This document shows, one piece after another, positions 1 to 8,648 of a stretch of DNA of 64,000 nt. Source of the stretch: Desulfomonile tiedjei. Its GTDB lineage: Bacteria > Desulfobacterota > Desulfomonilia > Desulfomonilales > Desulfomonilaceae. Both the position numbers and the translations under genes were made by a program. How positions within the stretch are numbered: position 1 is the first letter of the stretch; each line of letters starts with the position of its first letter. The stretch lies in contig JACRDG010000048.1 of assembly GCA_016218715.1 (NCBI GenBank), positions 372,001 to 436,000 on the forward strand, given 5' to 3'. The notes beneath the pieces were generated by a model. That model was not told the origin of the DNA. It was given only the letters and a program-made list of their open reading frames with translations, and did not search any database.

Positions 1-1001
1 TCCATTTTCGTCAAGGCTATGCCCGTCAGGCCGTTAATGCGGAGACTATGGTTCACCAGGACCAGATCCAACCAGCCGCATCGTCGAGGCCGGCCGGTCG
101 TGGCGCCGAACTCGCCGCCTATGGCGCGTAGTTTTTCACCGAGTTCGTTGACCAGTTCCGTGGGAAAACCACCCTCACCGACGCGCGTGCAGTACGCTTT
201 GACCACGCCCCATATCCGCTTGATGTGGCGCGGGCTTATCCCGGCCCCGCAGCAGACGTTCCCGGCAACTACGTTGGATGACGTGACAAAGGGGTAGGTG
301 CCGTGGTCGATGTCAAGCAGCGTCCCCTGAGCGCCCTCGAAGAGAACCCGGCTCCCTCCTTCGATGCGCTGTTGAACCACGTGGACGACATCGGCAATAT
401 GCGGCTCGAGTTTTTTCCCATACTCCAGGTATTGGTCCGTCACTTGATCGGGATCCAATTTGGGTCGGTGAAACCGGTGCTCGATGAGGAAATTCTTCTC
501 TTCGAGGGCGCCGCGGATCCTCTTTCTCAGGGTCTCCGGGCGCAGGAGATCTCCGAGGCGAATCCCGATCCTTGCAGCTTTGTCCTCGTACGCGGGACCA
601 ATACCTCTTCCGGTGGTGCCGATCTTCGCATTGCCAAGCAACTCTTCCCGGCCCTGGTCGATGATCTTGTGATAGGGCAGGATCGCATGTGCCCTCTCGG
701 ATATCATGAGCTGCTGATCGTTCAGAAAATGACCCTTCTCCCGTAACAGCTCCTTTTCTTCGAGCACGACCGCCGGATCGACCACCATTCCGTTGGCAAT
801 TATGTTGAGGGTGTCCGGGTGGAGTATTCCCGAGGGAACGAGATGGACTATTATTTGCTCACCCGCAACCTTCAAAGTGTGGCCCGCATTGCTTCCGCCC
901 TGGAAACGTACAACGACGTCGGCCCGGCTCGTCAGCAGGTCCACGATTTTCCCTTTTCCTTCGTCTCCCCATTGAGCGCCCACTACAACCAGAGTGTTCA
1001 A
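1..1001 (-). CDS. purA: adenylosuccinate synthetase, 3' end cut by window edge
   Basis: PurA catalyses the GTP-dependent first step from IMP to AMP, joining aspartate to IMP in the cytoplasm. Reading the minus strand from a TTG at 1001 gives an N-terminus LNTLVVVGAQWGDEGKGK, the family's phosphate-binding GDEGKGK signature, followed by GGSNAGHT and, near the window edge, LTGIALTKMD, which matches the conserved LTGLALTKLD. About 334 of roughly 430 residues are inside the window; the C-terminus lies to the left. The TTG start is chosen because the conserved N-terminus begins there and a purine-rich stretch (AGGCGAAGAAG) sits just upstream. serC lies 359 bp upstream on the same strand, with a hairpin repeat between, so the two are probably separate transcripts. 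Confidence 0.95.
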   Translation of the reverse strand, partial: MNTLVVVGAQWGDEGKGKIVDLLTSRADVVVRFQGGSNAGHTLKVAGEQIIVHLVPSGILHPDTLNIIANGMVVDPAVVLEEKELLREKGHFLNDQQLMISERAHAILPYHKIIDQGREELLGNAKIGTTGRGIGPAYEDKAARIGIRLGDLLRPETLRKRIRGALEEKNFLIEHRFHRPKLDPDQVTDQYLEYGKKLEPHIADVVHVVQQRIEGGSRVLFEGAQGTLLDIDHGTYPFVTSSNVVAGNVCCGAGISPRHIKRIWGVVKAYCTRVGEGGFPTELVNELGEKLRAIGGEFGATTGRPRRCGWLDLVLVNHSLRINGLTGIALTKM

Positions 1002-1282
1002 ACTTCTTCGCCTTTCCTCACCAGCGTTCTGTCGCTTCACCGCGACAGTATCGTTCAGCCGGCCTTGTCGGAAGGCCGGGCAAGAGGTCGTGGCCTCTGA
1101 TGGTCCTCTGAAATGGTTCCATCACGGTACAGACGTTGCGGGCAGACGACAACCGCCGAGCCTCATGGCTCTGTTGTTACCGCCCCTGGCCACTAATCGA
1201 GGTCATGTGGTCTCGTCTCCGCCGCGGCGGCACGCGCGGCGCATCGACGACTGATTCCTAAATCGGGTCATACCGATTCGCA
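1002..1282. other. purA upstream region, no gene seen
   Basis: No coding frame with homology could be recognised here. It is GC-rich and forms the leader of purA on the minus strand. No convincing promoter hexamers were found. Confidence 0.4.
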
Positions 1283-1350
1283 TTCAAAGATGTAATCTGG
1301 GGAGAACCTTTTTTAAAAAAGGTTACTGCCCAGACTTACTCTTTGGATTG
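1283..1350. repeat. dispersed hairpin element, copy 1
   Basis: A perfect 20-bp palindrome, AACCTTTTTT followed by AAAAAAGGTT (1306-1325), sits inside GGGGAG...CTGCCC arms. The outer flanks also pair (CAAAGATGTAA with TTACTCTTTG), so the whole stretch can fold into one long hairpin. It lies just past the serC stop and could end serC transcription. The same core and flanks recur near 35.9, 42.5, 44.6, 44.8 and 48.0 kb. Confidence 0.7.
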
Positions 1351-1360
1351 CGACTTGGTA

Positions 1361-2446
1361 TCAGCCGTTTTTCGCGGCAAATGCCTTCATGAAGTCGACC
1401 AGACTCCGTACCCCCTCTACATCCATCGCGTTGTACAACGAAGCCCGGCAACCACCGACGGAGCGGTGTCCTTTCACGCCCCCCAACTGGCTTTGCGTGG
1501 CTTCGGCAATGAATTTCTTCTCCAAGTTCTCGTCGGTAAGTCGGAACGTGACGTTCATCATCGAGCGACTGTCGGGATCCGCGGTGCCTCGGTAGAAATC
1601 ACTATTGTCAATAAAATTGTACAATAACGACGCCTTGTCACGATTGCGGCGCTCGACCGCTTCCAGATTGCCGAAGGAGTCTTCAATCCACTTCAGCACG
1701 AGCTGAACCATATAGATGGCGATACAGGGAGGCGTATTGTACAAGGAATTCTTCTCGGCATGGGTCGTATAGCGGAGCATGGTCGGAATGTCTTTTGGGA
1801 CTCTCTCCAGCATGTCCTCTCTGATGATCACGATGGTAACGCCTGCAGGGCCGAGGTTCTTCTGGGCTCCGGCATAAATCAGGCCGAACGGACTCGGATC
1901 GAATGGCCTGCAGAGGATGTCCGACGACATGTCCGACACCAGCGGAACGCCGTTGGCCTGCGGAAACGCGTCCCATTGGGTCCCCTCTATGGTGTTGTTC
2001 GAGGTAAAGTGGAGGTAGGCCGCGCCCGGTGTCGCTGCCACGTTTTTCGGGATGTAGCAGTAATTCCTGTCCTGGCTGGACGCGATCACCGTGTGATTCT
2101 TGTTGAGGATCTGGGTTTCCTTGATGGCCTTGGCAGACCAGGAACCCGTATTGACGTACTCCGCGGTTGTTCCCTCGGGGATCAAATTCATCGGGACCAT
2201 AAAGAACTGCGAGCTCGCACCGCCTTGCAAAAAGAGCACCTTGCAGGTATCCGATAAATTCATCAATCTCTTCAGACGCGCCACTGCATCGTTGAGCATT
2301 TCTTCAAAAACCGCAGACCGGTGGCTCACTTCGCTGATCGACATGCCGGAGCCCTTGAAGTCGAGGAACTCCGCCTTCACCTGTTCGAGCACCGATAATG
2401 GGAGGGTCGCAGGACCCGGGTTGAAGTTATAGATGCGAGCGGCCAT
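1361..2446 (-). CDS. serC: phosphoserine aminotransferase
   Basis: SerC is a PLP-dependent aminotransferase converting 3-phosphohydroxypyruvate and glutamate to phosphoserine in serine biosynthesis, and also serves PLP synthesis in some bacteria. The 361-residue product starts MAARIYNFNPGPATLP, the typical SerC N-terminus, and has the PLP-lysine motif AGAQKNLGPAG. The C-terminal GHRSVGGCRASLYNA is also family-typical. Start ATG at 2446 is preceded by AGGAGG at good spacing; an in-frame extension upstream has no homology and was left out. A sigma70-like promoter lies about 55 bp upstream (2500-2529). No serA lies beside it here. Confidence 0.96.
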   Translation of the reverse strand: MAARIYNFNPGPATLPLSVLEQVKAEFLDFKGSGMSISEVSHRSAVFEEMLNDAVARLKRLMNLSDTCKVLFLQGGASSQFFMVPMNLIPEGTTAEYVNTGSWSAKAIKETQILNKNHTVIASSQDRNYCYIPKNVAATPGAAYLHFTSNNTIEGTQWDAFPQANGVPLVSDMSSDILCRPFDPSPFGLIYAGAQKNLGPAGVTIVIIREDMLERVPKDIPTMLRYTTHAEKNSLYNTPPCIAIYMVQLVLKWIEDSFGNLEAVERRNRDKASLLYNFIDNSDFYRGTADPDSRSMMNVTFRLTDENLEKKFIAEATQSQLGGVKGHRSVGGCRASLYNAMDVEGVRSLVDFMKAFAAKNG

Positions 2447-2499
2447 CTTTTCGTACCTCCTCGTGGCTTTGGGACATGGGCGCGTAGGGCAGGGGTCGT

Positions 2500-2529
2500 A
2501 TTCTAGCGCAGGGTCCCGGCAGATTTCAA
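2500..2529 (-). promoter_or_regulatory. candidate sigma70 promoter for serC
   Basis: On the minus strand TTGAAA (2529-2524) and TAGAAT (2505-2500) are separated by 18 bp. This predicts a leader of about 45 nt before the serC ribosome binding site. Confidence 0.45.
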
Positions 2530-2626
2530 CACAAAACACGAAGATCGGGAGAACGGCATTGAAAAAGTCGCCTCATAGCATTATGATTTCCGAAGGGATT
2601 TGATATCCGGTCACCGGAGGGACCTC

Positions 2627-2992
2627 ATGCCCGAGAATCTGAAAGACATACTCTATAGCCTCCTTCCTTTGATTCTCATCATTTTCATATCCTGGTTCTT
2701 CAGTTTTCTCGGTCCCAAAATGAAGAAACAGATCGAAGAGGGGACCAAGGCAGGAAACGGCGAATCCCGCAACGAACTCCTGGAAATCTTCCTCGGCCAA
2801 GGATCCGCAAAAGGAGCCGGCCCGCCCGCCGAGAGCCCGGAACCCAGATCGGAGATGCCGGGTCCGGGCCTTTCCATGCCGGGATCCGGGGTGCCCGCGC
2901 CGGGCGATAAAGCCGCACCGATGCCGCTTCCCCGGTATACAGGCCCTCCCGTCACTCCCGAACCCATCAAGCCCAAGTGGTGGGGCGCATGA
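2627..2992 (+). CDS. small membrane-anchored Pro/Gly/Met-rich protein
   Basis: 121 residues of unknown function. Residues about 8-28 form one hydrophobic segment (LLPLILIIFISWFFSFLG). A charged stretch follows, and then a low-complexity tail rich in Pro, Gly, Met and Ser (PGPGLSMPGSGVPAPG). This predicts an N-terminal anchor with a disordered domain. The ATG at 2627 is chosen over an in-frame TTG upstream because GGAGG lies about 6 nt before it. The stop overlaps the next gene's start as ATGA, implying translational coupling. The product at 14276 has a similar layout (N-terminal membrane segment, Pro/Met-rich linker) but no clear sequence match. Confidence 0.6.
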   Translation: MPENLKDILYSLLPLILIIFISWFFSFLGPKMKKQIEEGTKAGNGESRNELLEIFLGQGSAKGAGPPAESPEPRSEMPGPGLSMPGSGVPAPGDKAAPMPLPRYTGPPVTPEPIKPKWWGA

Positions 2993-3501
2993 TTCCAGCC
3001 TCGGGTCTTCGTTCCAGGATTGTGTGGATCGCAGTGTTGGCGTGCCTCTGTTCTGTCTCCGGGACGGGGACTGCTCTCGGACAAATTGATACGGAGTCGG
3101 CCAAGGATAAGGACGGGGACGCGGAATTCACGTGGCAGATGCCGGGCCGCGTTTCGATTCATGACCTTCAGTTCGGTTCTGCCGAGTGGAAGGACGGCCG
3201 CTGGGAGTTCCTCGGAAACAACCGCTCGTTTAGCGCAGGTGTGTTCAAGAATCGCCTGACCCTTATGGTCCGGTTTTCTTACATGGGCTCGAAACCCGAC
3301 ACGGAAATCAAGTTCATCGTCAGGCTCCCCGGCGCAAGGCACTACGAAGAGACGGTTCGGCTCGCCTCGCGAAGCGGGCAATTCAGTTACCGATTCACGA
3401 TTCATAATCCGGAGAATTTCATCGGTACCGGGTCGGTTTCTCTGTACTACGGTTTCAGCATGGTGGATCTCCTCGACTTCACCATCATGCCCGGCACATA
3501 G
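2989..3501 (+). CDS. exported protein of unknown function
   Basis: 170 residues. Residues 1-32 look like a signal peptide: RSR, then IVWIAVLACLCSVSG, then a possible AxG cleavage region ending TALGQ. The mature part is rich in beta-type alternation (RVSIHDLQFGSAEW, RLTLMVRFSYMG) and resembles a small beta-sandwich; no family was recognised. It starts at an ATGA overlap with the preceding membrane protein, so the pair probably forms one transcription and translation unit acting at the envelope. tlyA follows after about 28 bp and may be co-transcribed. Confidence 0.6.
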   Translation: MIPASGLRSRIVWIAVLACLCSVSGTGTALGQIDTESAKDKDGDAEFTWQMPGRVSIHDLQFGSAEWKDGRWEFLGNNRSFSAGVFKNRLTLMVRFSYMGSKPDTEIKFIVRLPGARHYEETVRLASRSGQFSYRFTIHNPENFIGTGSVSLYYGFSMVDLLDFTIMPGT

Positions 3502-3529
3502 GCCCTTTGCACGTCGGTTGACGAGCCTG

Positions 3530-4294
3530 ATGACCAAGATCCCCAAATGCCGGCTTGACACCCTCCTGGTCGAGAAGGGCCTCGCGGTCTCCCGCCACAA
3601 GGCTCAAGCCCTCATCATGGCCGGCAGAATTATGGTGGATGGCCTGAAAGTCGAAAAGCCGGGCCAGTCGGTTCCTTGCGATGCCGATCTGTTGGTTGAG
3701 GAAGAACTCCCGTACGTAAGCCGCGGAGGCCTCAAGCTGGAGGGAGCGCTCAATTCCCTGGCCATAGATGTGTCAGGGCTCGTGGTCCTTGACGCCGGAG
3801 CATCGACCGGCGGGTTCACCGATTGCCTGCTCCAGCGTGGGGCCTCCCGCGTGGTCGCCGTTGACGTGGGATATGGGCAATTGGATTGGAAACTCAGGAA
3901 CGCCCCCCGTGTCACGATGATGGAACGCAGAAACATTCGATTCTTCGGCCAGGACGACCTCCCCTGTCCCATTGACGCGGCCGTGGCGGACCTTTCCTTT
4001 ATTTCGTTGAGACTCGTGTTCCCTGCACTCGCTGCATTGCTGCAGCCCGGCCAATGGCTCCTCGCTCTGGTAAAGCCCCAATTTGAGGTGGGAAGGACGT
4101 CCGTCGGCAAAGGGGGCGTAGTCAGGGACCCCCAGAAGATCAGAGAAGCCGTGGAGAGTATCAAAAGATCTGCGCAGATCCACGGTTTCAAGGTTCTCGG
4201 TGAAGTCGAGAGCCCCATTCGAGGTCCAAAAGGGAACCGGGAATTCTTTTTGTACCTGATGCGGGAAGCGCCGCTCTCACAGGGTGAAAAGTAA
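3530..4294 (+). CDS. tlyA: TlyA-family rRNA 2'-O-methyltransferase
   Basis: TlyA proteins (old name hemolysin A) join an S4 RNA-binding domain to an FtsJ-like SAM methyltransferase that modifies rRNA. Here residues about 6-65 are the S4 domain (RLDTLLVEKGLAVSRHKAQ) and residues about 75-250 the methyltransferase, with the SAM motif VLDAGASTGGFTDCLL and the motifs DLSFISLRLVFPAL and LVKPQFEVGR. The length of 254 residues is normal. An in-frame TTG at 3518 is an alternative start; neither has a strong ribosome binding site. The family and rRNA target are known; the exact site modified here is inference. Confidence 0.93.
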   Translation: MTKIPKCRLDTLLVEKGLAVSRHKAQALIMAGRIMVDGLKVEKPGQSVPCDADLLVEEELPYVSRGGLKLEGALNSLAIDVSGLVVLDAGASTGGFTDCLLQRGASRVVAVDVGYGQLDWKLRNAPRVTMMERRNIRFFGQDDLPCPIDAAVADLSFISLRLVFPALAALLQPGQWLLALVKPQFEVGRTSVGKGGVVRDPQKIREAVESIKRSAQIHGFKVLGEVESPIRGPKGNREFFLYLMREAPLSQGEK

Positions 4295-4358
4295 CCATTC
4301 ACTTTCGCGGGGCACGTGAACGTTTGACCCAGCCCATCAAGCCGGGGAGTTAATTGTC

Positions 4359-4443
4359 CGTCATTCCGGCGGAGGCCGGAATCCAGTCCCGCACTTCGCT
4401 GGGTTCGATACTTCCTGGACCCCGGCCCTCGCAGGGGTGACGA
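4359..4443. repeat. REP-type inverted pair, copy 1
   Basis: Two copies of one roughly 28-bp unit face each other: CGTCATTCCGGCGGAGGCCG on the left and the complement of CGTCACCCCTGCGAGGGCCG on the right, with about 30 bp between. Related pairs lie at 30499-30568 and 42631-42701. It sits between convergent tlyA and pgeF, where it could act as a bidirectional transcript end. Confidence 0.7.
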
Positions 4444-4521
4444 CATGGGGCCACCGGCCTGTCGTTGCAGCAACGGCGTTGCACTTTTGCCTCGAATAAC
4501 TGAATTGTTACGGCGCAAAGG

Positions 4522-5340
4522 TCAGGTCTTGAACCCGACCACCGCGATATGCCTTCCGGACCGCGCACCATCTCTTCGATAAGAAAAGAACCGGCCTGCG
4601 TCACAGCACGTGCACCCCTCGACCTGATGAATGTTCTCCTCCGCTACCCCCTGGGAGATCAATTCCGTGCGATTCACTGCGGCAAGATCCAGCCGAAGGC
4701 TTTCCCTTCCGGGGTTGGCGGTCTTGCCTTGGCGAATAAAGCGTTCCGGATCGGGGACACTTTGCCGAAAAGGGGTCAGGACTGCGTCATCCACTTCATA
4801 GCAACAGGCCCCGATGGCCGGTCCCAGCACCGCGACGAGGTCCTGCGGATCGGTCCCGAAGCGATCCTTCAAGAGGCCGAGGACTTTGCTCGTAATGCGG
4901 TGTACCGCTCCCCGCCAGCCGCAATGCACAGCGGCTGATACCCTCAGGTGGAGATCGAGCAGGAGCACCGGTAGACAATCGGCGGTCTTGACTGCTAGGT
5001 AGAGGTTGGGCGTTGCGGTGACGACCGCATCCGCCACCGGCGGTGCGTTGGGCAGGTCCACGACCACCGCGATCCGATCTCCGTGCACTTGGCGGCACGT
5101 GACAACTCTGAGGGGGTCGATACCGAGACGATTTCCGAAACGCTTGAAGTTCCGGCGGACATTCTCTGCAGAATCGCCTTGACTGACCGAGAAATTGAGA
5201 GTGTCGAAAGGCGGAGGCGAACAGCCTCCCGTGCGAAGGGAGAAGGCCATGATTGCGGACTGTGGCTCCAGCCCGGGCAAGAGAACAGCCACGTCTTCCG
5301 ACCGCGTGAGGTCACCATGGTTCGATAGTATGTTTCTCAT
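4522..5340 (-). CDS. pgeF: peptidoglycan editing factor PgeF (YfiH family)
   Basis: PgeF/YfiH proteins (multicopper polyphenol oxidase fold, LACC1-like) remove misincorporated amino-sugar dipeptides from cell-wall precursors in E. coli. The 272-residue product shows the family's metal-site motifs in order: CRQVHGDRI, VKTADCLPVLLLD, VHCGWRGAVHRI, LGPAIGACCYEV and a C-terminal GCTCCD near the end, followed by FFSYRRDG. The start at 5340 has no obvious ribosome binding site; a later Met (residue 31, just before FSLRTGG) is possible. It is the last gene of a probable minus-strand run after the NYN nuclease gene. Confidence 0.92.
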   Translation of the reverse strand: MRNILSNHGDLTRSEDVAVLLPGLEPQSAIMAFSLRTGGCSPPPFDTLNFSVSQGDSAENVRRNFKRFGNRLGIDPLRVVTCRQVHGDRIAVVVDLPNAPPVADAVVTATPNLYLAVKTADCLPVLLLDLHLRVSAAVHCGWRGAVHRITSKVLGLLKDRFGTDPQDLVAVLGPAIGACCYEVDDAVLTPFRQSVPDPERFIRQGKTANPGRESLRLDLAAVNRTELISQGVAEENIHQVEGCTCCDAGRFFSYRRDGARSGRHIAVVGFKT

Positions 5341-5399
5341 ATGCTGTGAGGTCGAGGTTCAGATTCAGGGGATGAAGTCGGGTTTCGTGCTCGCCGATT

Positions 5400-5864
5400 T
5401 CAAGGGTTCCTTTCGTTGAAGAACTCCATCCATTCTTCGACGTCCAGTTCGTCCTTGGCGTCTATGCTGCCACTTGGCTTCTGCTCTTGGCACTCCTCCA
5501 AGAGAGCCCTGAATTGACCGGAGGCCATGACCTTGGCGCCCTGGCGTCCGGCGAACGATTGCAGTTCTCGGTCGGACGAGACGACGATCAAATCACGTTT
5601 GAATGAGGATCGGACGATGAGTTCCTTGATGCGCGAGTCCGCGTCCGATCCGTGCCTCGCGTAGAGGATGTGCACCCCTTTGAACCTGCGTCCCTCGGGG
5701 AATGCCTCATCAGGCTCACCGTCGAAGACTACGTTGACTTTGGTTCGGCGGACAGCCACAAATCGTACAAGATCATGGATGAGTCTTCTGCGTGCTGCTG
5801 AGCGGTCCTTGTGCCAGCCCACTCGCTGGGCCATGACGTTGTTGCCGTCGACGAGATAGGGCAT
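5400..5864 (-). CDS. NYN-domain (YacP-like) nuclease
   Basis: 154 residues with the layout of YacP/Rae1-type NYN ribonucleases. The N-terminal YLVDGNNV holds the first acidic residues, followed by VNVVFDGEPDE, and GSDADSRIKELI and LIVVSSDREL supply the later ones. YacP-type enzymes cut mRNA or associate with ribosomes in Firmicutes; the activity here is inferred from the fold. It lies 21 bp after the membrane-protein gene and 59 bp before pgeF on the same strand, so the three are probably co-transcribed. A second, unrelated NYN gene is at 47267. Confidence 0.82.
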   Translation of the reverse strand: MPYLVDGNNVMAQRVGWHKDRSAARRRLIHDLVRFVAVRRTKVNVVFDGEPDEAFPEGRRFKGVHILYARHGSDADSRIKELIVRSSFKRDLIVVSSDRELQSFAGRQGAKVMASGQFRALLEECQEQKPSGSIDAKDELDVEEWMEFFNERNP

Positions 5865-5885
5865 TGCCCCGGTTCCTCAGGAGAA

Positions 5886-6182
5886 TCAGTCACGGATGAA
5901 CCCGACGTAGACCAGCAGGAGACCCAGGACACACATGGCTCCAATAAACTGGACAAGATCGCCAAGCCCCGAGCCTTCTTTCGGATAGAGATAGTGCCAG
6001 ATCACTCCACCACCCATAATGCCGCCCACCGGGAGGGAGACGTACTTCTGCCCCGTGAGCAAAGCGTAGATGAAGAGGAGCAGGCAGATTCCGATAAAGA
6101 CCGGATTAAAGACCAGTTCGCCCGGGCTCGATACACCCACGAACTTGTTAAAGGCCTCGAAAAGCTGGGCCAACGAATCCAT
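5886..6182 (-). CDS. small multi-pass membrane protein
   Basis: 98 residues, unknown function. It shows three to four hydrophobic segments: NPVFIGICLLLFIYALLTG, then a glycine-rich one around LPVGGIMGGGVIW, and IGAMCVLGLLLVYVGFI at the C-terminus. The first 25 residues are amphipathic and probably cytoplasmic. It opens the minus-strand run that continues with the NYN nuclease and pgeF. No family was recognised. Confidence 0.6.
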   Translation of the reverse strand: MDSLAQLFEAFNKFVGVSSPGELVFNPVFIGICLLLFIYALLTGQKYVSLPVGGIMGGGVIWHYLYPKEGSGLGDLVQFIGAMCVLGLLLVYVGFIRD

Positions 6183-6571
6183 AGCACACCCCTGATGTTC
6201 GGAAGGCAGTTACCAGCGAAGCGAGCTTAGTTTAGCACGTCCAGCACTCAAAAGGCAAATCGTATCAGCCCGGTAACCCTCTTGACAAGGTTCGGCCAAG
6301 AAGCTTAAAAGGTATGATAGGCCTGGATGGGATTCTTTTCACTTTCTCGATCTCCTTCCCTCCGCCCTGCGTCATTTCCGGAGTCCGGTACCAGCCAGGC
6401 TCAGGCAGCCGCAATCTTTACGGGAGGTCCCGGCAAAACCGTCTGTCTTCAACCTGTCGAGTTCCGCCGGAGGCCGGCATTCGGCGAGCGGGCGGATTGT
6501 CGGTAGGTTGCTGGACCCAGGACTCGCCGGCCTCACGGAGGACGAAGGGACATTCTTTACGGGAGCGATTC
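6183..6571 (+). other. long leader upstream of the EF-G gene
   Basis: 389 bp without a convincing gene. A TTGACA lies at 6282-6287 but lacks a good -10 partner. TCTTTACGGGAG occurs twice (6415-6426 and 6554-6565); the second copy supplies the ribosome binding site for the gene at 6572, while the first has no start codon behind it. A GCCGGAGGCCGGC-like palindrome lies near 6470. Confidence 0.35.
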
Positions 6572-8602
6572 GTGGCTCAAAACCTCTCGAAGATAAGAAA
6601 CATAGGAATCATGGCCCACATTGATGCCGGGAAGACCACGCTTACCGAAAGGATCCTCTTTTATACGAAAAGGATCCATAAAATCGGCGAGGTGGACGAG
6701 GGGTCGGCGACGATGGACTACATGCCGCAAGAACAGGAGCGTGGGATAACCATAACTTCAGCGGCTACCACGTTTCAGTGGAAAGGGTACGACATCCATC
6801 TCATCGACACCCCGGGCCACGTGGATTTCACCATCGAGGTGGAACGTTCCTTGCGGGTCCTCGACGGGGTGGTAGCGGTCATCTGCGGAGTCGGCGGTGT
6901 TGAACCTCAGACCGAAACCGTCTGGCATCAAGCCGAACGATACAAGGTCCCGAGAATAGCCTTCGTGAACAAGCTCGATCGCCTCGGTTCGGATTTTGAA
7001 CGAGCGATTCAGATGATGCGGGAACGCCTCGGCGCCCGACCCGTCCCCGTGCAGATCCCGATCAAGCGCTTCGAGGACCTGCTCGGTGTCATCGATCTGA
7101 TTCGCATGAAAGCGATCGTTTGGGATGAAGAGACCTCCGGCGCGGAATACGAGTACATCGACATCCCTGAAGAGTACCGCGAAGAGGCCGAGAAAGCCCG
7201 TAGCTTCATGTTGGAGGCCGCAGCCGAAATGGACGAGGAGCTGCTGGAACACTACCTCGAGAACGAAGAGCTTGACGAAAAGCAGATCATCTCGGGTCTC
7301 CGCACCGGAACCATCGAGAACAAGATCGTCCCGGTCCTGTGCGGCTCGGCCTTGAAGAACTGCGGTGTGCAGCCCGTCATTGATGCCGCTATCGACTTCC
7401 TTCCCTCGCCCCTCGAGGTTCCACCCATCACCGGCCTAAACCCTTTGACTGGTGAAGAGGAATTACGGGAGCCGAAGGTCAAAGCCCCTCTCTGCGCACT
7501 CGCCTTCAAGGTCATTATGGATCAGGGAAGAAAGGCGACATATTTGAGGGTCTACTCGGGAGAATTGCGCGCGGACCAGGAAGTGCTCAACTCCACACTC
7601 GGGATACGCGAGCGGGTGGCTCGCCTGTTCCTTATGCATGCCAACAAGCGGGAGAAGATAACGTCAGCCCCCGTGGGATACATAGCCCTCGCCGTAGGCC
7701 TCAAGGATACCCGGACCGGCGATACGATTACCGATCCGTCCGCGCCACTGGTCCTCGAGGCTGTCGACCTCCTCAAACCAGTCATTTCCATCGCCATCGA
7801 GCCGATGACCCGAAGCGATCAGGAAAAACTGCTGGCGAGCCTGGAAAAGCTCGCAGCGGAAGATCCGACCTTCCAGCACAGCGAGAGCCAGGACACCGGC
7901 CAGCTCCTGATATCGGGAATGGGGGAGTTGCATCTGGAGATTATCCTCGATCGCCTGAAGCGGGAGTACAACGTCGCGGTCCATACGGGTAAACCTCAGG
8001 TCGTGTACAAGGAGACGATCCTCGGTTCGGGCAGGGCGACCGTGCTGTTCGACCGCGAGATCCACGACGTTCGTCATTTCGGAGAGGTCACCCTCTCGGT
8101 TGAATCCGCAGCCCGCGGAGAAGGCAATGTCTTCCAGGTTGCCCCGGCCCTCAAGGATACCGTGTCTCAGGAGATCATTGGCTCCGTGGAACAAGGCACC
8201 CAGGAAGCTATGTGGGGCGGAGTGCTGACCGGCAATCAGGTGGATGACGTCAAGGTAACGCTCGAAGCGATGGGCGAGAATCTCTTCGCCATGACCCCCC
8301 TCGGCCTGAAAGTGGCCGCCTCTAAGGCCTGCAGAGACGCGTGCGAGAAGGCGTCACCCGTGGTCCTCGAACCGTACATGAAGATCGAAGTCGTGGTGCC
8401 GGAAGAATTCGTCGGGGAAGTGATCGCGGATCTCAATAGTCGGCGCGGCCACCTGGAAGAGGTGACGCCACGAGGCAAGACCTCCGTGCTCGAGGCGATC
8501 GCGCCGCTCGCGATGATGTTCGGCTATTCCACAGCCCTCCGATCCTTGACCCAGGGCCGTGGCATCTTCACCATGCAGTACTCGCACTACGATACGAAGT
8601 AG
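6572..8602 (+). CDS. fusA: elongation factor G, probable paralogue (EF-G2 type)
   Basis: A translational GTPase of 676 residues with all EF-G domains. G-domain motifs: AHIDAGKTT (G1), [12 protein letters not shown] (G2), DTPGHVDF (G3) and NKLD (G4). Then come domain II, domain III with EDPTFQHSE, domain IV with YKETI, and a C-terminal domain V containing [14 protein letters not shown] drives ribosomal translocation and, with RRF, recycling. The gene is not beside rpsL, rpsG or tuf. Its G domain reads [19 protein letters not shown] and lacks the usual domain-G' length, which recalls the second EF-G of spirochaetes and deltaproteobacteria. That subfamily call is inference. GTG at 6572 has GGGAG 6 nt upstream; longer in-frame reading has no homology. 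Confidence 0.93.
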   Translation: MAQNLSKIRNIGIMAHIDAGKTTLTERILFYTKRIHKIGEVDEGSATMDYMPQEQERGITITSAATTFQWKGYDIHLIDTPGHVDFTIEVERSLRVLDGVVAVICGVGGVEPQTETVWHQAERYKVPRIAFVNKLDRLGSDFERAIQMMRERLGARPVPVQIPIKRFEDLLGVIDLIRMKAIVWDEETSGAEYEYIDIPEEYREEAEKARSFMLEAAAEMDEELLEHYLENEELDEKQIISGLRTGTIENKIVPVLCGSALKNCGVQPVIDAAIDFLPSPLEVPPITGLNPLTGEEELREPKVKAPLCALAFKVIMDQGRKATYLRVYSGELRADQEVLNSTLGIRERVARLFLMHANKREKITSAPVGYIALAVGLKDTRTGDTITDPSAPLVLEAVDLLKPVISIAIEPMTRSDQEKLLASLEKLAAEDPTFQHSESQDTGQLLISGMGELHLEIILDRLKREYNVAVHTGKPQVVYKETILGSGRATVLFDREIHDVRHFGEVTLSVESAARGEGNVFQVAPALKDTVSQEIIGSVEQGTQEAMWGGVLTGNQVDDVKVTLEAMGENLFAMTPLGLKVAASKACRDACEKASPVVLEPYMKIEVVVPEEFVGEVIADLNSRRGHLEEVTPRGKTSVLEAIAPLAMMFGYSTALRSLTQGRGIFTMQYSHYDTK

Positions 8603-8648
8603 GGAGTATTCGCCTGGAAAAGTCGTCCAGACCGCCGGAGAGAAAGAC

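Noticed and set aside
1-297. Plus-strand open frames at the left edge
   Set aside because: They are antisense to purA, whose conserved motifs are clear on the minus strand.
2653-3600. Open frame of 315 codons on the minus strand
   Set aside because: Overlaps three plus-strand genes with good starts and coupling; no recognisable domain.
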